This document shows, one piece after another, positions 1 through 9,327 of a stretch of 55,433 nucleotides of DNA. The stretch covers positions 1 through 55,433 of the forward strand of contig JANXCP010000003.1 in assembly GCA_025060245.1 (NCBI GenBank). The letters are read 5' to 3'. Under the pieces are notes generated by a model. The model saw only the letters and a program-made list of their open reading frames with translations. It was not told the origin of the DNA and did no database searches. The number at the start of each line of letters is the position of its first letter. The stretch's first letter is position 1. Origin of the DNA: Thermoanaerobaculum sp. (lineage in GTDB: Bacteria; Acidobacteriota; Thermoanaerobaculia; Thermoanaerobaculales; Thermoanaerobaculaceae). The position numbers and the translations under genes are program-made.

Positions 1-800
1 GAAGGGGGCAGTTCCCACCTGCGCGGCACCACCGGCCGCCGCTGTTGGAAACGTCGCAGAATCCCCTTCGCCACCAAGGCATCGGCCACCGACCGCGAAC
101 AACCAACCGCTTGGAGGACCTCCCCTTCCACCGCCGACCCTCCCCGCCGCTGCACTTCTTCCCAAAGGTCCCGTTGGCGCGGCGGCAGCTTCGGCAAACT
201 CGGACCGCCGGCAGCGATCACCAGCACGTTTACCCAGGCCCCCACCTCCCTTGGCGGTGAGGGCTGAACCAAACGCAACACGCCGCGGGTTTGCAGGGGC
301 GGCACCAGCTCCTTTAGCTCCTGCAGGGAAAAACCAAGATGGGAGAGGGCGGCCACCGTCAAGCGCCGCCGCTCCAGCAGGGCTTGCACCAGGTCCCTAG
401 CTCGGGGAGCTAGCTCGTGCAGCACCTCCAGGGCCCTGGGTCCCAGTTCCAGGCGCGCCGGGGGCAAGCGCAGGAGCTTGGCGGGCAAGGCGCTCTTGGC
501 CACCAGGCCCGGGGGGCAAAAATAGTAGTCGCTAACAAAACGCACGAGCTCCAGCAGGTGGGGGGGAATTAGGGGCTCAGGGTCTAACACCTCCAACACC
601 TCCACCACTCGTTCCGGGGGAAGTGCCGGCTCATCCTCCCAAGCCAACACCAAGCCCACCCGAGGCTTCCCACGAAGGGGGGCCACAACCCTTACTCCTG
701 GCCTCAAGCTGGAGGCCCAAGGGGCAGGAACGCGGTAGGTCAATGCCTCAGGCACACCTAGGGGAAAAACGACGCGGACAAACACCGCGGGATGATACAC
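1..800 (-). CDS. priA: Primosomal protein N' (PriA), N-terminal part, cut by window edge
   Basis: The reverse strand is open from a GTG at 800 to base 1 without a stop, giving about 266 residues of the N-terminal part of a protein that continues outside the window. The translation begins with FVRVVFPLGVPEALTYRVPA, the usual opening of the PriA 3'-DNA-end-binding domain, followed by a 'GVRVVAPLRGKPRVGLV' strand and a 'FVSDYYFCPPG' stretch, both typical of PriA. The helicase motifs would lie beyond the edge. PriA restarts stalled replication forks by loading the replicative helicase. The start is uncertain: a GTG at 785 is equally possible and neither has a clear ribosome binding site. The gene is divergent from the small gene at 811. 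Confidence 0.85.
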   Translation of the reverse strand, partial: MYHPAVFVRVVFPLGVPEALTYRVPAPWASSLRPGVRVVAPLRGKPRVGLVLAWEDEPALPPERVVEVLEVLDPEPLIPPHLLELVRFVSDYYFCPPGLVAKSALPAKLLRLPPARLELGPRALEVLHELAPRARDLVQALLERRRLTVAALSHLGFSLQELKELVPPLQTRGVLRLVQPSPPREVGAWVNVLVIAAGGPSLPKLPPRQRDLWEEVQRRGGSAVEGEVLQAVGCSRSVADALVAKGILRRFQQRRPVVPRRWELPP

Positions 801-810
801 TCGGGCGCGA

Positions 811-1089
811 ATGGCAGACGCCCTCGAGCGGTACCGCGACACCGTCGCCCGGCTGCGCCAGGGACCACACCCCCAAGGGGAGGCTTTTGACCTGTGCCGG
901 GAGGTGCTGGCCGTGGCGCCCCACACTCCCGAGGCCCAACAAGCCCTGCGCTACCTCCTGGAAGGTGCCATGGCCGATGCCCACACCTCCATTGCCGATG
1001 CCCAAGTGATCATGGCGCTGCTCAAGGCCCTGGACCGGGAGCAAGTGCGGTGGGAACAATTGCTGCCGGCGAGGGAAGGGAGGAAGTGA
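811..1089 (+). CDS. Small hypothetical protein upstream of pepT
   Basis: This is a 92-residue ORF that I do not recognise. It is mostly helical and charged, with no signal peptide, membrane segment or cysteine pattern; a central stretch (about residues 28-52) has the spacing of a single TPR-like helical pair, but that is weak. It ends one base before the pepT ATG, and the pepT Shine-Dalgarno (GGGAGGAAG) lies in its last codons, so the two are almost certainly co-transcribed. A possible -10 element TACACT lies at 796-801, nine bases before the ATG. The product is probably cytosolic; no function can be assigned. Confidence 0.65.
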   Translation: MADALERYRDTVARLRQGPHPQGEAFDLCREVLAVAPHTPEAQQALRYLLEGAMADAHTSIADAQVIMALLKALDREQVRWEQLLPAREGRK

Positions 1090-1090
1090 T

Positions 1091-2374
1091 ATGGTGCTAG
1101 AGCTGGATGCCCAAGACCGCCACGACCTGTTGCAACGCTTCTTGCGTTACGTGCAGGTGGACACGCAATCGGATGAAAACAGCTCCTCCTTCCCCTCCAC
1201 GGAAAAACAAAAGGAGCTGTCGCGCCTGCTGGTGGAAGAACTCAAGGAGTTGGGGCTGCCCGATGTGGTCATGGACCAGTGGGGCTACGTCTACGCCACC
1301 CTGCCCGGCAACATCCCCGAAGGCCACCCCGCGGCCGGAAAGGTTCCCACCATCGGGCTCATCGCCCACTTGGACACCTACTTCGCCACCCCCGGGACAG
1401 GGGTCAAGCCGCAGGTCATCCACAACTACCCCGGCGGGGACATTTCCCTCCCCGGTGACCCCAGCCAGGTAATTCGCTTCGCCGAGAACCCTAACCTCGC
1501 GCGCTGTGTGGGGCATACCATCATCACCTCCGACGGCACCACCCTCTTGGGGGCTGACGACAAGGCGGGCATCGCCGAGATCATGACCGCCCTGGCGTGG
1601 ATGCAACGGCACCCCGAGTTCCTCCACGGACCGGTGCGGGTGGCCTTTACCCCCGATGAGGAAGTGGGCCGTGGTACGGAACACTTTGACGTAGAGGGGT
1701 TTGGTGCCCGATACGCGTACACCTTGGACGGCTCCGACCTGGGGGAAATTGAGGACGAGACCTTCTGCGCTGATTCGGCGCTGGTGACCGTGGAAGGCTA
1801 CGACGTGCACCCGGGCTACGCCAAGGGAAAGATGACCAACGCCGTGCGCGTGGCTGCCTTCATCGTGCAGAACCTACCTCAGGAGTTTTTGCCCGAAACC
1901 ACCGAGGGGCGCCAACCCTACCTTCACCCCTACGACCTGCGGGGGGATGTGAGCAAGGTGGAGCTGAAGTTCTTGGTCCGTGCCTTCACCGAGGAAGAAC
2001 TGCACCAGCAGGAAGCCACGCTGCAGCGGCTTTTGGAGCAAGCACGTCAGCAGTTCCCTGGGGCCAAGATCACCGTGACGGTCAAGGAGTCCTACCGCAA
2101 CATGGCTTACGCCATTCGCCAGGACCCGCAGGTCCTGGACGTGGCTTTAGAGGCGGTGCGCCGCATGGGCTTGGAGCCGGTGCGTAAGGCCATTCGCGGT
2201 GGAACTGACGGCGCTCGCCTTTCCTTCATGGGGATCCTCACCCCCAACGTGTGGGCCGGCGGGCAAAACTTCCACTCGGTTCAGGAATGGGTCTCCCTGG
2301 AGTGGATGGTCAAGGCCACCGAGTGCACCCTGCATATCTTGAGCCTGTGGGTGGAGCGCGCCACCGGCGCCTAA
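1091..2374 (+). CDS. pepT: Peptidase T (tripeptide aminopeptidase, M20B)
   Basis: This 427-residue protein is the usual length for PepT. It removes the N-terminal residue from tripeptides in the cytosol with a two-zinc site. Visible metal and catalytic motifs are IAHLDT (His93, Asp95), a DGTTLLGADDKAG stretch with the bridging aspartate, TPDEEVGRG carrying the general-base glutamate pair, LDGSDLGE, and a C-terminal FHSVQEW with the last zinc histidine. The lid domain lies between the two halves of the catalytic domain, as in M20 enzymes. The start is supported by AGGAAG seven to twelve bases upstream. It is probably translated with the small gene before it. A broad inverted repeat follows the stop. 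Confidence 0.95.
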   Translation: MVLELDAQDRHDLLQRFLRYVQVDTQSDENSSSFPSTEKQKELSRLLVEELKELGLPDVVMDQWGYVYATLPGNIPEGHPAAGKVPTIGLIAHLDTYFATPGTGVKPQVIHNYPGGDISLPGDPSQVIRFAENPNLARCVGHTIITSDGTTLLGADDKAGIAEIMTALAWMQRHPEFLHGPVRVAFTPDEEVGRGTEHFDVEGFGARYAYTLDGSDLGEIEDETFCADSALVTVEGYDVHPGYAKGKMTNAVRVAAFIVQNLPQEFLPETTEGRQPYLHPYDLRGDVSKVELKFLVRAFTEEELHQQEATLQRLLEQARQQFPGAKITVTVKESYRNMAYAIRQDPQVLDVALEAVRRMGLEPVRKAIRGGTDGARLSFMGILTPNVWAGGQNFHSVQEWVSLEWMVKATECTLHILSLWVERATGA

Positions 2375-2376
2375 GG

Positions 2377-2413
2377 CCTTTCCCGGCAGTGCGTTGGAGT
2401 TGTCTGGGAAAGG
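2377..2413. terminator. Inverted repeat after pepT, possible transcription stop
   Basis: CCTTTCCC at 2377-2384 pairs with GGGAAAGG at 2406-2413, immediately after the pepT stop codon and before the 3' end of convergent uvrB. There is no U-run on either side, so it is not a textbook intrinsic terminator. It may be an RNA 3'-end stabiliser or a weak bidirectional stop. Confidence 0.35.
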
Positions 2414-2557
2414 GCAGCGCGCAGGGGCGGAGCTGACAACGCCCTCCCGGCCCCATGGGAACTCCCCTCTCCTACGCCGGCGGCCCAAAGGCTCAGGGCT
2501 CGTCAGCGTGGCCTGGCGTTGACCACCACGCCGGGATCGGCAACCGGCACGGGCCAT

Positions 2558-4561
2558 TTAGGCTTTATAGACTTGCAGTTGGCGCAGCTGGCGAATACGA
2601 TCCCGCAGCCGCGCCGCCTCTTCAAACTCCAGCCGCTTCGCTGCGGCCTTCATCTGCTTTTCCAACTCCCCGATCATTTGGTTCAGGGACTTTTCATCCA
2701 AGAACGCTTCTTCGCCAAGTCGCGGGGGCTCGGTGAGGGCGTCGTGGTAATCCAGGTTGGCCATTTGCACCAGGGGGTTGGCAATGTCCTTGATGATGCT
2801 CCTGGGCTCAATGCCGTGGGCACGGTTGTAGGCCTCCTGCACGGAGCGCCGGCGCTGGGTCTCTTCCACCGCCTTGCGGATGGACTGGGTGATCACATCG
2901 GCGTAGAGGATGGCCGTGCCGTTCACGTTTCGCGCTGCTCGACCGATGGTCTGGATCAGGGCGGTATGGGAGCGGAGGTAACCCTCCTTGTCCGCGTCCA
3001 GGATGGCCACCAGCGAGACCTCTGGCAAGTCTAGGCCTTCCCGCAGCAGGTTGATGCCCACCAGCACGTCAAAGACCCCGCGGCGCAAGTCGGCCAAGAT
3101 GGCGGTGCGCTCGAGGGTGTCAATCTCACTGTGCAGGTAACGGGCGCGGATCCCCAACTCCCCCAGGTACTGGGTCAGGTCCTCCGCTAACCGCTTGGTA
3201 AGCGTGGTCACCAGCACCCGTTCCCCTGCCCCCACCCGCTCGCGAATACGCGCGATCACATCGTCCACTTGCCCTTGCGCCGGGCGCACTTCCACCTTGG
3301 GATCCAAAAGACCGGTGGGACGGATGAGCTGTTCCACCACCACCCCGTTGGATACCTCCACTTCCCACTCCCCCGGGGTGGCGGACACGAACAGCACCTG
3401 GTGCAAACGGGCCATGAACTCGTCAAAGGTCAACGGCCGGTTATCCAGTGCCGAAGGCAGCCGGAAGCCAAACTCCACTAAGGTCTCCTTCCGCGAGCGG
3501 TCACCGTGGTACATCCCCCGCACCTGTGGAATGGTGACGTGGGATTCGTCGACGATGAGCAGCCATTCCTTGGGGAAATAGTCCAAAAGCGTCGGTGGGG
3601 GCTCTCCGGGTCGGCGGCGGGTGAGGTGGCGAGAGTAGTTCTCAATCCCTGGACAGTACCCCAGCTCCGCCAGCATGTCCAAGTCAAACAATGTCCGCTG
3701 GGTCAGCCGTTGCGCCTCCAAGAGCTTGCCCGCCGCCTTCAGCTGGGCCACGCGCTCATCCAGTTCCCTCTTGATGTCGGCCACGGCCAGCTGGAGGATC
3801 TCCCGCGTGGTGACGTAGTGGGAGGCAGGGTAAATGGGGAGGCGGTCTTCCACTGTCTCCAACACCACCCCGCGAAGGGGGTCCACGCGGGAAAGGCGTT
3901 CCACCTCTTGCCCCCAAAACTCCACGCGGATGGCGTGGTCCTCGTAAGGAGGGTAAATCTCCAGGACATCGCCCCGAACCCGAAAGGCTCCTGGCACCAG
4001 GTCCAGCTGCGTGCGCTCGTACTGCATCGCCACCAGTTGTCGGAGCACTGCCTCCAAGCCTGGCGTGGTTCCCGGCTCCAGGAGCAGGAGCATTCCGTAG
4101 TAGGCCGCTGGGTCACCCAGGCCGTAGATGCACGAAACCGAGGCCACGATGAGGACATCCCGCCGCTCAAACAGGGACCGGGTGGCCGCCAGCCGCAGGC
4201 GGTCAATCTCTTCGTTGATGGAGGTTTCCTTCTCAATGTAGGTATCCGTCTGCGGAACATACGCTTCGGGCTGATAGTAGTCGTAGTAGGAGACGAAGTA
4301 CTCCACCGCGTTGTCGGGGAAGAAGCTCTTAAACTCCTGGTAGAGTTGCGCCGCCAAGGTCTTGTTGTGCGACAGGACCAGGGTGGGACGCCCCAGCGCC
4401 TCAATCACCTTGGCCATGGTGAAGGTTTTCCCCGAGCCGGTCACGCCCAGCAGCGTCTGGGCAAACAGCCCCTGGCGAAACCCCTCCACGAGTTTGGCAA
4501 TGGCCTGGGCCTGGTCGCCGGCTGGGGAAAAGGGGGCTTTTAAGTGAAAGGTGCGGCTCAT
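2558..4561 (-). CDS. uvrB: Excinuclease ABC subunit B (UvrB)
   Basis: This is a full-length 667-residue UvrB, the damage-verifying helicase-like subunit of nucleotide excision repair, which works with UvrA and UvrC. Walker A is GVTGSGKT near residue 40. The beta-hairpin region that clamps DNA follows as [20 protein letters not shown] near residues 92-111. The DESH box is in the middle, helicase motifs V and VI are [14 protein letters not shown] and QTIGRAARN, and a C-terminal UVR motif for UvrC binding spans about residues 630-660. The ATG overlaps the stop of the upstream membrane-protein gene by four bases (ATGA), so the two are translationally coupled. It is convergent with pepT. Confidence 0.98.
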   Translation of the reverse strand: MSRTFHLKAPFSPAGDQAQAIAKLVEGFRQGLFAQTLLGVTGSGKTFTMAKVIEALGRPTLVLSHNKTLAAQLYQEFKSFFPDNAVEYFVSYYDYYQPEAYVPQTDTYIEKETSINEEIDRLRLAATRSLFERRDVLIVASVSCIYGLGDPAAYYGMLLLLEPGTTPGLEAVLRQLVAMQYERTQLDLVPGAFRVRGDVLEIYPPYEDHAIRVEFWGQEVERLSRVDPLRGVVLETVEDRLPIYPASHYVTTREILQLAVADIKRELDERVAQLKAAGKLLEAQRLTQRTLFDLDMLAELGYCPGIENYSRHLTRRRPGEPPPTLLDYFPKEWLLIVDESHVTIPQVRGMYHGDRSRKETLVEFGFRLPSALDNRPLTFDEFMARLHQVLFVSATPGEWEVEVSNGVVVEQLIRPTGLLDPKVEVRPAQGQVDDVIARIRERVGAGERVLVTTLTKRLAEDLTQYLGELGIRARYLHSEIDTLERTAILADLRRGVFDVLVGINLLREGLDLPEVSLVAILDADKEGYLRSHTALIQTIGRAARNVNGTAILYADVITQSIRKAVEETQRRRSVQEAYNRAHGIEPRSIIKDIANPLVQMANLDYHDALTEPPRLGEEAFLDEKSLNQMIGELEKQMKAAAKRLEFEEAARLRDRIRQLRQLQVYKA

Positions 4562-4926
4562 GGCCCAGGATGTGGGCAGACCTGCTGCCCCACCACCATC
4601 AGACGGTTCAACTCATCCTCCGTCAGCCGCCCGTCGGCCAAGATCAAGCGCGCTTCCCGCAACCATAGACCGCGCGTTTGGGTGCTCAACAGTCCCGCCT
4701 CGTGCCGCAGCTCCGCACAGCGAAGGGCCGCCTCCATTCGTGCCAACGCGGGAGGTCCCAAGGCGCGAGCCTGGGCTCGCAGCTGTTCCATGGTCCGCTC
4801 CCAGGCCCTTGCCTCCAGCTCGCGACCGCGACCTGCCAGCCAAAACAGGCTTGACAGCAGGACCAAAAGCAAGCCCAGCCCGAGCAACCGCCAGGCCCAT
4901 AAGGTTCCGCCGCCCCCGCGCCTCAC
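4558..4926 (-). CDS. Hypothetical single-pass membrane protein coupled to uvrB
   Basis: I do not recognise this protein of about 122 residues. I chose the GTG at 4926 because it follows a purine-rich GGTGGGGAG and leaves the divergent PBP gene its own upstream region; a longer reading frame to 5100 would run into the PBP gene. Residues about 9-29 form one strongly hydrophobic segment after a basic N-terminus, so the C-terminal helical, Arg/Leu/Glu-rich part would face the periplasm or cytosol depending on topology. The stop overlaps the uvrB ATG by four bases. Co-transcription with uvrB does not by itself imply a repair role. Confidence 0.6.
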   Translation of the reverse strand: MRRGGGGTLWAWRLLGLGLLLVLLSSLFWLAGRGRELEARAWERTMEQLRAQARALGPPALARMEAALRCAELRHEAGLLSTQTRGLWLREARLILADGRLTEDELNRLMVVGQQVCPHPGP

Positions 4927-4978
4927 GTTCTCCCCACCATCTTGACAGTCTAGCGAGTTTAGGGGGAAGCTCCCCGGG

Positions 4979-7372
4979 ATGGGTGGGAAGCTCCTGCGGT
5001 GGTTCGCCGTTGGCCTTTTGGCAGGCATCATCCTGGGTAGCTTGGCCGCGGTGGTTCTCGCCAGTTTCATTGACCTCCCGGCGGTGGAGGCCTTGACCAC
5101 CTACCAACCACCGGCGGCCACCGTGGTGAAAGCCCGGGATGGCTCGGTGATTGGCAGTTTTGCGGCAGAAAAAAGGCTTCCCGTGTCGTTTGAGCAAATC
5201 CCCAAAGTGTTTCGCGATGCCGTGCTCGCGGTGGAAGACGCCAACTTTTACCGCCACCCGGGAGTGGACCCTTCGGGGGTAGCCCGTGCGTTCCTGCGCA
5301 ACGTCCTTTCCTTAAGCAAGGCCCAAGGGGGATCAACCATTACGCAACAGCTGGCGCGAAACGTGGGGATTGTGAGCAGGGAAAAAAAGCTGATCCGGAA
5401 GCTGAAGGAAATCCTCCTGGCCATTGAAATTGAGCAAAAGTTCTCCAAGGATCAAATCTTCACCCTTTACGCCAACCAAGTGAACTTTGGTCACGGGGTT
5501 TACGGTGTCGAGGCGGCAGCACGGTTTTACTTCGGCAAGTCCGCCTCGGCCTTAACCCTTGCCGAAGCGGCCCTTTTGGCTGGGTTGCCACAACGCCCGG
5601 CTGATCTCTCTCCCCTGGACCACCCCCAGCGCGCCCTGCGGCGGCGCAACCACGTCCTGCAGCGCATGCTGGAGGAGGGGATGATTGATCGCCCCACCTA
5701 CGAGAAAGCCATTGCCGAACCCCTGGGCGCGAGCCCTCATTTTGATCGGGAAACCTCGGCGGCCTACTTCCTGGAGGAGGTCCGCCGCCTCCTGGAAAGT
5801 AGCTTGGGTACGGAATTGCTCTTGGAAGGCGGGCTCACCGCCGAGACCACCCTGGATCCCGCCCTGCAGCAGCTGGCCGAAGAGTCCTTGCGGGAGGGGT
5901 TGGTGGAACTGCAAAAACGCCTTGGTTGGCCAGGGGCGCTGCGCAATGTAAAAGAGGAGGGAATCGTCAACCTGGCCACGTTCCGCCACCCCAGCTGGCC
6001 GTACCTCCGTTGGCGGACGGGGGAGCTGGCCTATGCCCTGGTGCTGGAGGTCTCAAGCGAGCACGCGAAGCTGCTCATTGGCAACCGCCAGGCGCGTTTG
6101 GAGCTGGCGGAAGCACGCTGGACCAAGCGCTCCAGTTTGTTTTCCCTGGTCAAGCCGGGCGACCTGGTCCTGGTGCGGCTCAAGGAGGTTCCGGCGCCGC
6201 CAGGGACCGTCACCGTCTCGCTGGAAGCTGAACCGAAAGTGGAGGGCGCCCTGGTGGTTTTGGACAACCGCACCGGGGCCATTTTGGCCTTGGTTGGCGG
6301 GTTTGATTTCAACCGATCGCAGTTTGATCGGGCCATACAAGCCAAGCGACAGGTGGGTTCCGCCTTCAAGCCTATGGTCTACGCCGCCGCGTATGAGGCC
6401 GGCTACTCGCCTGCGGATACCATCTTTGACGCCCCTGTCTTGCTACCAGACGAGCAGGGGCTCCCCACCTACTGCCCTCTCAACTATTACCGCAAGTACT
6501 ACGGCATGGTGACGCTGCGCTTCGCCGTGGAACACTCCCTCAACGCCTCGGCCGTCAAACTGCAGCAAATGGTCAGCGGGGAGCGGGTCATTGACTTGGC
6601 CCGTCGCTTGGGGGTGCGCGAGGAGCTTCGCCCCTACCCCTCCATGGCCCTAGGCTCTTTTGAGCTTCCTGTGGTAACCACGGCGGCGGCCTATGCCGCC
6701 TTCGCCAATGGCGGGATGGCCGTGGAACCCTATTTTTTGCTCCGCGTCCGTGATAGCCAGGGCAAAACGCTCCTGGAGCAGCGTCCCCAGGTGCGGCAAG
6801 CCCTCAGTCAGCAGGTGGCGTACATGATGACCCATACCCTCACCGGCGTGGTGCAACGGGGCACCGCCGCCAAGGCAGCCTCCCTGCCGGGACACCTGGC
6901 GGGGAAAACCGGCACCACCGATGCCTATACCGATGCCTGGTTCATCGGCTATTCGCCGCGCATCACCTGTGCCGTGTGGGTGGGGAGGGATAAAAAAGAG
7001 CCCATTGGTCGGCGGATGACCGGTGCTGAGGCGGCGTTGCCCACCTGGATCCGCTTCATGCAGGCCTACCTGCAGCGACTGCCGGAAGCCATTCGCAGCG
7101 AGGACTTTCCCCTCCCCCCCTCGGGGGTAACCCTCATCCCCGTGGACCCACGGACCGGCCTGCGGGCTACCCCCGATTGCGGAGATAACGTCATCCTAGA
7201 GGCGGTTCCCGAGGACAAGCTGCCACCGGCGTGCTCGGCCCAAGCCCATCGGATCGCCGAGCTTCCCTGGGAACAGCAGTTGCGGTATTACACCTTCAAG
7301 CCCGGTGAGCCACTGACCACGCCGGAGGCCATCGCCGTTGCTGCCGCCAAGGCAAGCGAAAAGGATCAATGA
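4979..7372 (+). CDS. Bifunctional class A penicillin-binding protein (PBP1A type)
   Basis: This 797-residue cell-wall synthase polymerises lipid II and cross-links the strands outside the cytoplasmic membrane. An N-terminal membrane anchor spans residues 8-31. The GT51 glycosyltransferase shows EDANFYRH (catalytic Glu86), the QGGSTITQQLARN motif at 116-128 and the NQVNFGHGVYGVEAA helix near 166-180. The transpeptidase shows SAFK with nucleophile Ser461, SLN at 520-522 and KTGTT at 643. An insert of about 100 residues lies between the two domains, as in PBP1A. There is no Shine-Dalgarno; a small hairpin (GGGGA/TCCCC, 4963-4975) sits directly before the ATG. The CDF-like gene follows after three bases. 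Confidence 0.95.
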   Translation: MGGKLLRWFAVGLLAGIILGSLAAVVLASFIDLPAVEALTTYQPPAATVVKARDGSVIGSFAAEKRLPVSFEQIPKVFRDAVLAVEDANFYRHPGVDPSGVARAFLRNVLSLSKAQGGSTITQQLARNVGIVSREKKLIRKLKEILLAIEIEQKFSKDQIFTLYANQVNFGHGVYGVEAAARFYFGKSASALTLAEAALLAGLPQRPADLSPLDHPQRALRRRNHVLQRMLEEGMIDRPTYEKAIAEPLGASPHFDRETSAAYFLEEVRRLLESSLGTELLLEGGLTAETTLDPALQQLAEESLREGLVELQKRLGWPGALRNVKEEGIVNLATFRHPSWPYLRWRTGELAYALVLEVSSEHAKLLIGNRQARLELAEARWTKRSSLFSLVKPGDLVLVRLKEVPAPPGTVTVSLEAEPKVEGALVVLDNRTGAILALVGGFDFNRSQFDRAIQAKRQVGSAFKPMVYAAAYEAGYSPADTIFDAPVLLPDEQGLPTYCPLNYYRKYYGMVTLRFAVEHSLNASAVKLQQMVSGERVIDLARRLGVREELRPYPSMALGSFELPVVTTAAAYAAFANGGMAVEPYFLLRVRDSQGKTLLEQRPQVRQALSQQVAYMMTHTLTGVVQRGTAAKAASLPGHLAGKTGTTDAYTDAWFIGYSPRITCAVWVGRDKKEPIGRRMTGAEAALPTWIRFMQAYLQRLPEAIRSEDFPLPPSGVTLIPVDPRTGLRATPDCGDNVILEAVPEDKLPPACSAQAHRIAELPWEQQLRYYTFKPGEPLTTPEAIAVAAAKASEKDQ

Positions 7373-7375
7373 GCT

Positions 7376-8005
7376 ATGACGCAGGATCAAGGAACCCGGG
7401 AGCGACTTCTTGGGGCGGCATGGCGCCTGGAGCTGTTTACCCTGGGCTGGAACATTGCCGAGGGGGTCGTTGCCGTCCTCGCCGCCATCGCCGCCAAGAG
7501 CCCTGTGCTTCTCGGCTTTGGCGTGGATAGCTTCGTGGAGAGCACCTCCGCCCTGGTTCTGCTCTGGCGCCTCGGCCGGGAGCGGCGAGGGCTTGGGGTG
7601 GAGCCAGTGGAAGCGGTGGACCGAAAGGCAGAGAAGTTGGTGGCTTTGAGCCTGCTCCTGTTGGCTGGGTACGTGGCCTGGGAAGCGGTGCGGGCACTGC
7701 GGGGTGGGGAAATCCCTCAGCCCAGCGTGGTGGGCATTGCCCTCACCTCCCTGTCCCTGGTGGTGATGGTGCTCTTGGCTCGGGCCAAGCGGCGGCTGGC
7801 AAAGCAGTTGGGAAGTGGGGCTCTGGCCGCCGATGCGGTGCAGACCACCGCTTGCTGGTGGCTTTCTTCCATCACCTTGGCAGGTTTGGCACTGAACGCC
7901 ACTTTTGGGTGGTGGTGGGCCGACCCTTTGGCAGCCCTAGGAGTGTGCGTGTACCTGGTTCGGGAAGCCTGGGAACACGCCCGGGGCGAGCAGGAGAAGG
8001 ATTGA
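7376..8005 (+). CDS. CDF-like cation transporter, membrane domain only
   Basis: This 209-residue protein has about six hydrophobic segments and resembles the membrane domain of cation diffusion facilitators, which export divalent metals by proton exchange. TM1 carries WNxxE, and the second segment has GFGVDSFVES with the family aspartate. The segment that normally holds the HxxxD zinc pair reads instead ADAVQTTACWWLSS, and the C-terminal cytosolic domain is absent. This matches a divergent subgroup usually labelled 'cation transporter', so the substrate cannot be stated. It starts three bases after the PBP gene and is probably in its operon. Confidence 0.7.
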   Translation: MTQDQGTRERLLGAAWRLELFTLGWNIAEGVVAVLAAIAAKSPVLLGFGVDSFVESTSALVLLWRLGRERRGLGVEPVEAVDRKAEKLVALSLLLLAGYVAWEAVRALRGGEIPQPSVVGIALTSLSLVVMVLLARAKRRLAKQLGSGALAADAVQTTACWWLSSITLAGLALNATFGWWWADPLAALGVCVYLVREAWEHARGEQEKD

Positions 8006-8243
8006 ACCAGGGGGGATTTTTGGGTGAGCCTGGCAACCTCACGGAAAGCTTTTTCCCTTTTCACCGTTGCCTGATGAATGGCTTGCCCAGGGCAGAATCT
8101 TCCCAGGTCTGGGAGGGCAAGGTGAGGGAACAGGGCAGAGGAGCAAATCCGCCCTGGTAACCGGCACAGAGCCAAGAAATGGTCCTCAAGGATGCAAAGA
8201 TAAGGGGCCCAGTCAACGAGAAAGGTTGGGAAGCGGGCTACGT

Positions 8244-8684
8244 TTAGTTGGGAATGGAGCGCAGCTCGCGGAGAAACTCGTCCGCCTCCAAGAAACCGGC
8301 GATGCGGTGGACTTCCCGCCCTTGGCCGTCCAAAAACACCAAGGTTGGATAGGTGGTAATGGCAAAAGCATCAGCGGTGCTTTTCCCCTCCGCCTCGGCG
8401 TTAAGGCGCACCGCCACGAACCGCTCTCGCAAGGTGGTAGACACCGATGGGTCAGCCAGGGTGGTGGACTCTAGGCGCTGGCACCAACGACACCAATCGG
8501 TATAAAAGTCCACCATCACCAATTTGCGCTCCTTTTGCGCCTTGTCCATGGCGGAAGCCAAATCCGCCTCCCAGGGAATGGCCGCCGCGGGCCGTGCTCC
8601 CCCCCGGGGGCCCATGATCAAGCTCAAACCCACCACCACGCCGAACACCATAGCCAACAAAGCTCCCGTACGCACCTTCATCAC
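8244..8684 (-). CDS. Exported thioredoxin-like protein
   Basis: This 146-residue protein has an N-terminal signal or anchor segment (residues about 6-26) and a thioredoxin fold with the active site FYTDWCRWCQRL (CxxC near residues 65-68) and a TYPT cis-proline loop. The arrangement matches the soluble DsbD-gamma/thioredoxin_7-like proteins that keep periplasmic cysteines reduced. A role beside DsbD (27,042) or in haem attachment with the Ccm genes (14,148 onward) is plausible but inferred. It stands alone on the reverse strand; the 238 bases between it and the CDF-like gene hold no gene I can support. Confidence 0.85.
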   Translation of the reverse strand: MMKVRTGALLAMVFGVVVGLSLIMGPRGGARPAAAIPWEADLASAMDKAQKERKLVMVDFYTDWCRWCQRLESTTLADPSVSTTLRERFVAVRLNAEAEGKSTADAFAITTYPTLVFLDGQGREVHRIAGFLEADEFLRELRSIPN

Positions 8685-8794
8685 AACCCCCGCGCCCTTC
8701 TATGCCTGTACCCTCCCCTTGGTAACAGCGTGAAGCGGTAGCCCTCCGCTTCGCCGGCCTTCTTGGCGCTCCCGAGGTGGTCTCAGACGGACCT

Positions 8795-9256
8795 CTAGTC
8801 CACTTTAATCACGGGCCCGTGGCGCTCTAAAGGGGAGGTGAGGCATACCTCGGTGGCCGAGCGCACAAAACCCGGGACCTTGTGCAGTCGCGAAAGCAAG
8901 AGCTCTTGCAGGTGCACCGTGTCGCGAGCACGAACCTTCACCACCAAGTCGTACTCGCCCGTAATGAGGTGGACCTCCTCCACCTCCGGGATCCCTGCCA
9001 ACTCGCGCACGATCTTGTCCAACCCGGCCGCCAAGTCCACCCGGACATGGACCAACGCCGTCACCGTATAACCCAAAGCCTGCGGGTCCACCCGCACTTC
9101 AAAGCCCTTCACCACCCCCGCCGCCCGCATCTTGCCCAGGCGCTCGTGCACCGTTGCCGGTGCCACTCCGTACCGCTCGGCAATGGCGGACAGCGGCATG
9201 CGGCCGTTTTCCTGTAAGGCCGCTAAGATCTTTCGGTCAAGGGCGTCCAATTTCAT
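8795..9256 (-). CDS. Lrp/AsnC family transcriptional regulator
   Basis: This 153-residue regulator has the standard Lrp layout. The N-terminal helix-turn-helix opens with LDALDRKILAALQENGR, recognises DNA through the ISAIAERYGVAPATVHERL-like helices (about residues 20-40), and is followed by a RAM/ACT ligand-binding domain with the GEYDLVVKVR strand near residues 98-107. Lrp proteins are octameric or dimeric sensors of amino acids. It is divergent from homoserine dehydrogenase with only 71 bases between the starts, and an inverted repeat (9280-9295) lies in that gap, so it probably controls hom and the aldehyde dehydrogenase gene and itself. Confidence 0.93.
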   Translation of the reverse strand: MKLDALDRKILAALQENGRMPLSAIAERYGVAPATVHERLGKMRAAGVVKGFEVRVDPQALGYTVTALVHVRVDLAAGLDKIVRELAGIPEVEEVHLITGEYDLVVKVRARDTVHLQELLLSRLHKVPGFVRSATEVCLTSPLERHGPVIKVD

Positions 9257-9279
9257 AGGGCCATTCTAGCGGATGGTAA

Positions 9280-9309
9280 TGTGTCTTTTTTCACAAGGTA
9301 TGGCATAAT
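9280..9309 (+). promoter_or_regulatory. Candidate operator and -10 element for hom
   Basis: The gap between the Lrp-type gene and hom contains TGTGT-N6-TCACA (9280-9295), nine of ten arm positions matching the symmetric TGTGA-N6-TCACA pattern, followed by CATAAT (9304-9309), five of six for a sigma-70 -10. No good -35 is visible, fitting an activator- or repressor-controlled promoter. GGAGG at 9316-9320 is the hom ribosome binding site. Confidence 0.45.
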
Positions 9310-9327
9310 GGCGGCGGAGGACCGTTT

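Noticed and set aside
2377-2413. Inverted repeat as a classic intrinsic terminator
   Set aside because: No U-run follows on either strand, so it is listed only as a possible stop with low confidence.
3506-4543. A 345-codon open frame antisense to uvrB
   Set aside because: It mirrors the codon pattern of uvrB in a high-GC genome, has no family motif, and uvrB is certain.
8006-8243. Noncoding gap after the CDF-like gene considered as a riboswitch or ncRNA
   Set aside because: I find only short imperfect stems (for example GTGAG/CTCAC) and no match to a riboswitch core; it is at the 3' ends of both neighbours.
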